A DNA stretch of 14,492 bases from Propionibacteriaceae bacterium (GTDB taxonomy: Bacteria > Actinomycetota > Actinomycetes > Propionibacteriales > Propionibacteriaceae), in the NCBI GenBank assembly GCA_030538175.1, contig JAUNUL010000031.1, positions 1-14,492 of the forward strand, read 5' to 3'. The notes beneath the pieces were generated by a model. The model was given only the letters and a program-made list of their open reading frames with translations. It searched no databases and was not told where the DNA came from. Shown here one piece after another: positions 13,503-14,492 of this stretch. How positions within the stretch are numbered: position 1 is the stretch's first letter; each line of letters starts with the position of its first letter. The translations under genes and the position numbers were made by a program.

Positions 13503-14492
13503 GTGGGACCACGACTGGTGCAGGACCATGAACTGCCGAGGGCGGTGGAGGTGCAGCATGCGTGGATTCCCATGCCGGATGGCGTACGCCTGCACGCGAG
13601 ACTCTGGCTGCCCACCGATGCCGTCGAGAACCCGGTCCCCGCGCTGCTGGAATATCTCCCCTATCGCAAGTCGGACTGGACGGCGGTGCGCGATGCCGAG
13701 CGGCATCCCTGGTACGCCGGCCACGGCTATGCGTCGATCCGCGTCGACATCCGCGGTTGCGGTGATTCGGAGGGGGTCTTTGACGACGAATACTCTCCGA
13801 CCGAGCTCGCCGACGGCCTCGCGGTCATCGCCTGGATCGCCAAGCAGCCCTGGTGCACCGGTCGCGTCGGGATGTTCGGGATCTCCTGGGGCGGGTTCAA
13901 CTCACTCCAGCTCGCCGCTCTGCGCCCACCGGCGCTCAAGGCGATCGTCACCGTGTGCTCAACCGACGACCGCTATGACAACGACGTGCACTATGTCGGC
14001 GGGTCGGTCCTTGGCGTCGACATGACCGCGTGGGCGGGCACGATGCTCGCGTTCGCCTCCCGGCCACCGGACCCATTGCACGTGGGTGATCGCTGGCTGA
14101 GCCAGTGGCGGGAGCGCATCGAGCACCTCACTCCCCCGGTGCTGAACTGGTTGTCCCACCAGACCCGCGACGACTATTGGCGACACGGCTCGGTGTGTGA
14201 GGACTATGCCGCGATCGAAGCTGCCGTGCTCGCGGTCGGCGGCTGGGCGGACCCCTATCACGACACCGTGCTCCGCCTGGTCGAGCACCTGCCAGGCCCT
14301 GCCCGCGGCATCCTCGGCCCCTGGGCACACCACTACCCCGACCGGGCGACCACCCCCGGCCCGGCCATCGGCTTCCTCACCGAGACCCTGCGCTGGTGGG
14401 ACCACTGGCTCAAGGACGAACCAACCGGCGTGCTGGACGATGCCCCGCTGCGGGTCTTCCTCGAGGATTCGCGGCCCCCGGATCCGTCACCC
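13503..14492 (+). CDS. CocE/NonD family serine hydrolase (X-Pro dipeptidyl-peptidase S15-like), partial at right edge
   Basis: 330 codons remain open from GTG 13503 to the last base, so the 3' end lies outside the window. The alpha/beta-hydrolase domain shows the CocE/NonD signs: VQHAWIPMPDGVRLHARLWLP (18-38), LEYLPYRKSD (49-58), an oxyanion region GHGYASIRVDIRGCGDSEG (73-91), and the nucleophile elbow GISWGG with Ser128. Asp250 in VGGWADPYHD and His276 in LGPWAHHYPD complete the triad. A C-terminal jelly-roll domain is expected beyond the edge. There is no signal peptide. The family includes cocaine esterase, glutaryl-7-ACA acylase and X-Pro peptidases; the substrate is not readable here. 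GAGGGAGG precedes the GTG by about 5 bases. It lies 61 bases after the importer ATPase, so a role in processing an imported peptide or ester is plausible but unproven. Confidence 0.88.
   Translation, partial: MGPRLVQDHELPRAVEVQHAWIPMPDGVRLHARLWLPTDAVENPVPALLEYLPYRKSDWTAVRDAERHPWYAGHGYASIRVDIRGCGDSEGVFDDEYSPTELADGLAVIAWIAKQPWCTGRVGMFGISWGGFNSLQLAALRPPALKAIVTVCSTDDRYDNDVHYVGGSVLGVDMTAWAGTMLAFASRPPDPLHVGDRWLSQWRERIEHLTPPVLNWLSHQTRDDYWRHGSVCEDYAAIEAAVLAVGGWADPYHDTVLRLVEHLPGPARGILGPWAHHYPDRATTPGPAIGFLTETLRWWDHWLKDEPTGVLDDAPLRVFLEDSRPPDPSP

Noticed and set aside
12377..13615. Minus-strand ORF opposite the second half of the fused ATPase
   Set aside because: It mirrors a region with complete Walker A, signature and Walker B motifs on the plus strand.

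Overview
The window reads as chromosomal DNA of a high-GC actinomycete. The signs are strong G/C bias at third codon positions, frequent GTG starts, two genes with a TAnnnT -10 box 6-7 bases before the start codon (leaderless style), a DtxR/IdeR-type iron box, a Tat-type lipoprotein, DUF1206 and YrdB membrane proteins, and a fused DppD-DppF ATPase. A relative of the Propionibacteriales is plausible, but that is inference. No rRNA, tRNA, CRISPR array or intact transposase was seen.

Layout. 38-2271 (minus): a class I polyhydroxyalkanoate synthase and, upstream of it, a DUF2200 protein. 2318-3136 (plus): a PIG-L/LmbE zinc deacetylase, divergent from DUF2200 and ending 1 base from the end of a convergent lipoprotein gene (3138-3845, minus). 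3951-4478 (plus): a DUF1905/YdeI-type protein. 4479-4926 is non-coding. It holds a 225-bp quasi-symmetric element with perfect 22-bp inverted termini and a second, inner pair of inverted repeats at mirror positions, followed by an iron box. 4927-6246 (plus): siderophore-interacting ferric reductase, then a DoxX-like membrane protein. 6337-7845 (plus): a lipoprotein with a CWB2-like N-terminal part and an apparent TIM-barrel C-terminal part. 7832-9077 (minus): YrdB-like (DUF2568) and DUF1206 membrane proteins.

9263-13441 (plus) is an oligopeptide/dipeptide ABC importer operon that looks broken. The Tat-lipoprotein solute-binding protein is cut short near residue 438. Its stop runs straight into the last ~55 codons of a DppB-type permease in another frame; the rest of dppB is missing. 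Intact dppC and a fused two-ATPase dppDF follow, overlapping by 1 and 4 bases. As it stands the importer lacks one permease and a complete receptor, so this is either a decaying operon or an assembly collapse. A CocE/NonD serine hydrolase (S15-like) starts at GTG 13503 and runs off the right edge.

The two points most worth a second look are the symmetric element at 4610-4834 (miniature transposon, or invertible/recombinase-bound segment, next to an iron-regulated gene) and the apparent ~1-kb deletion fusing the SBP gene to dppB. I did not find convincing evidence of a wholly new multi-gene system.
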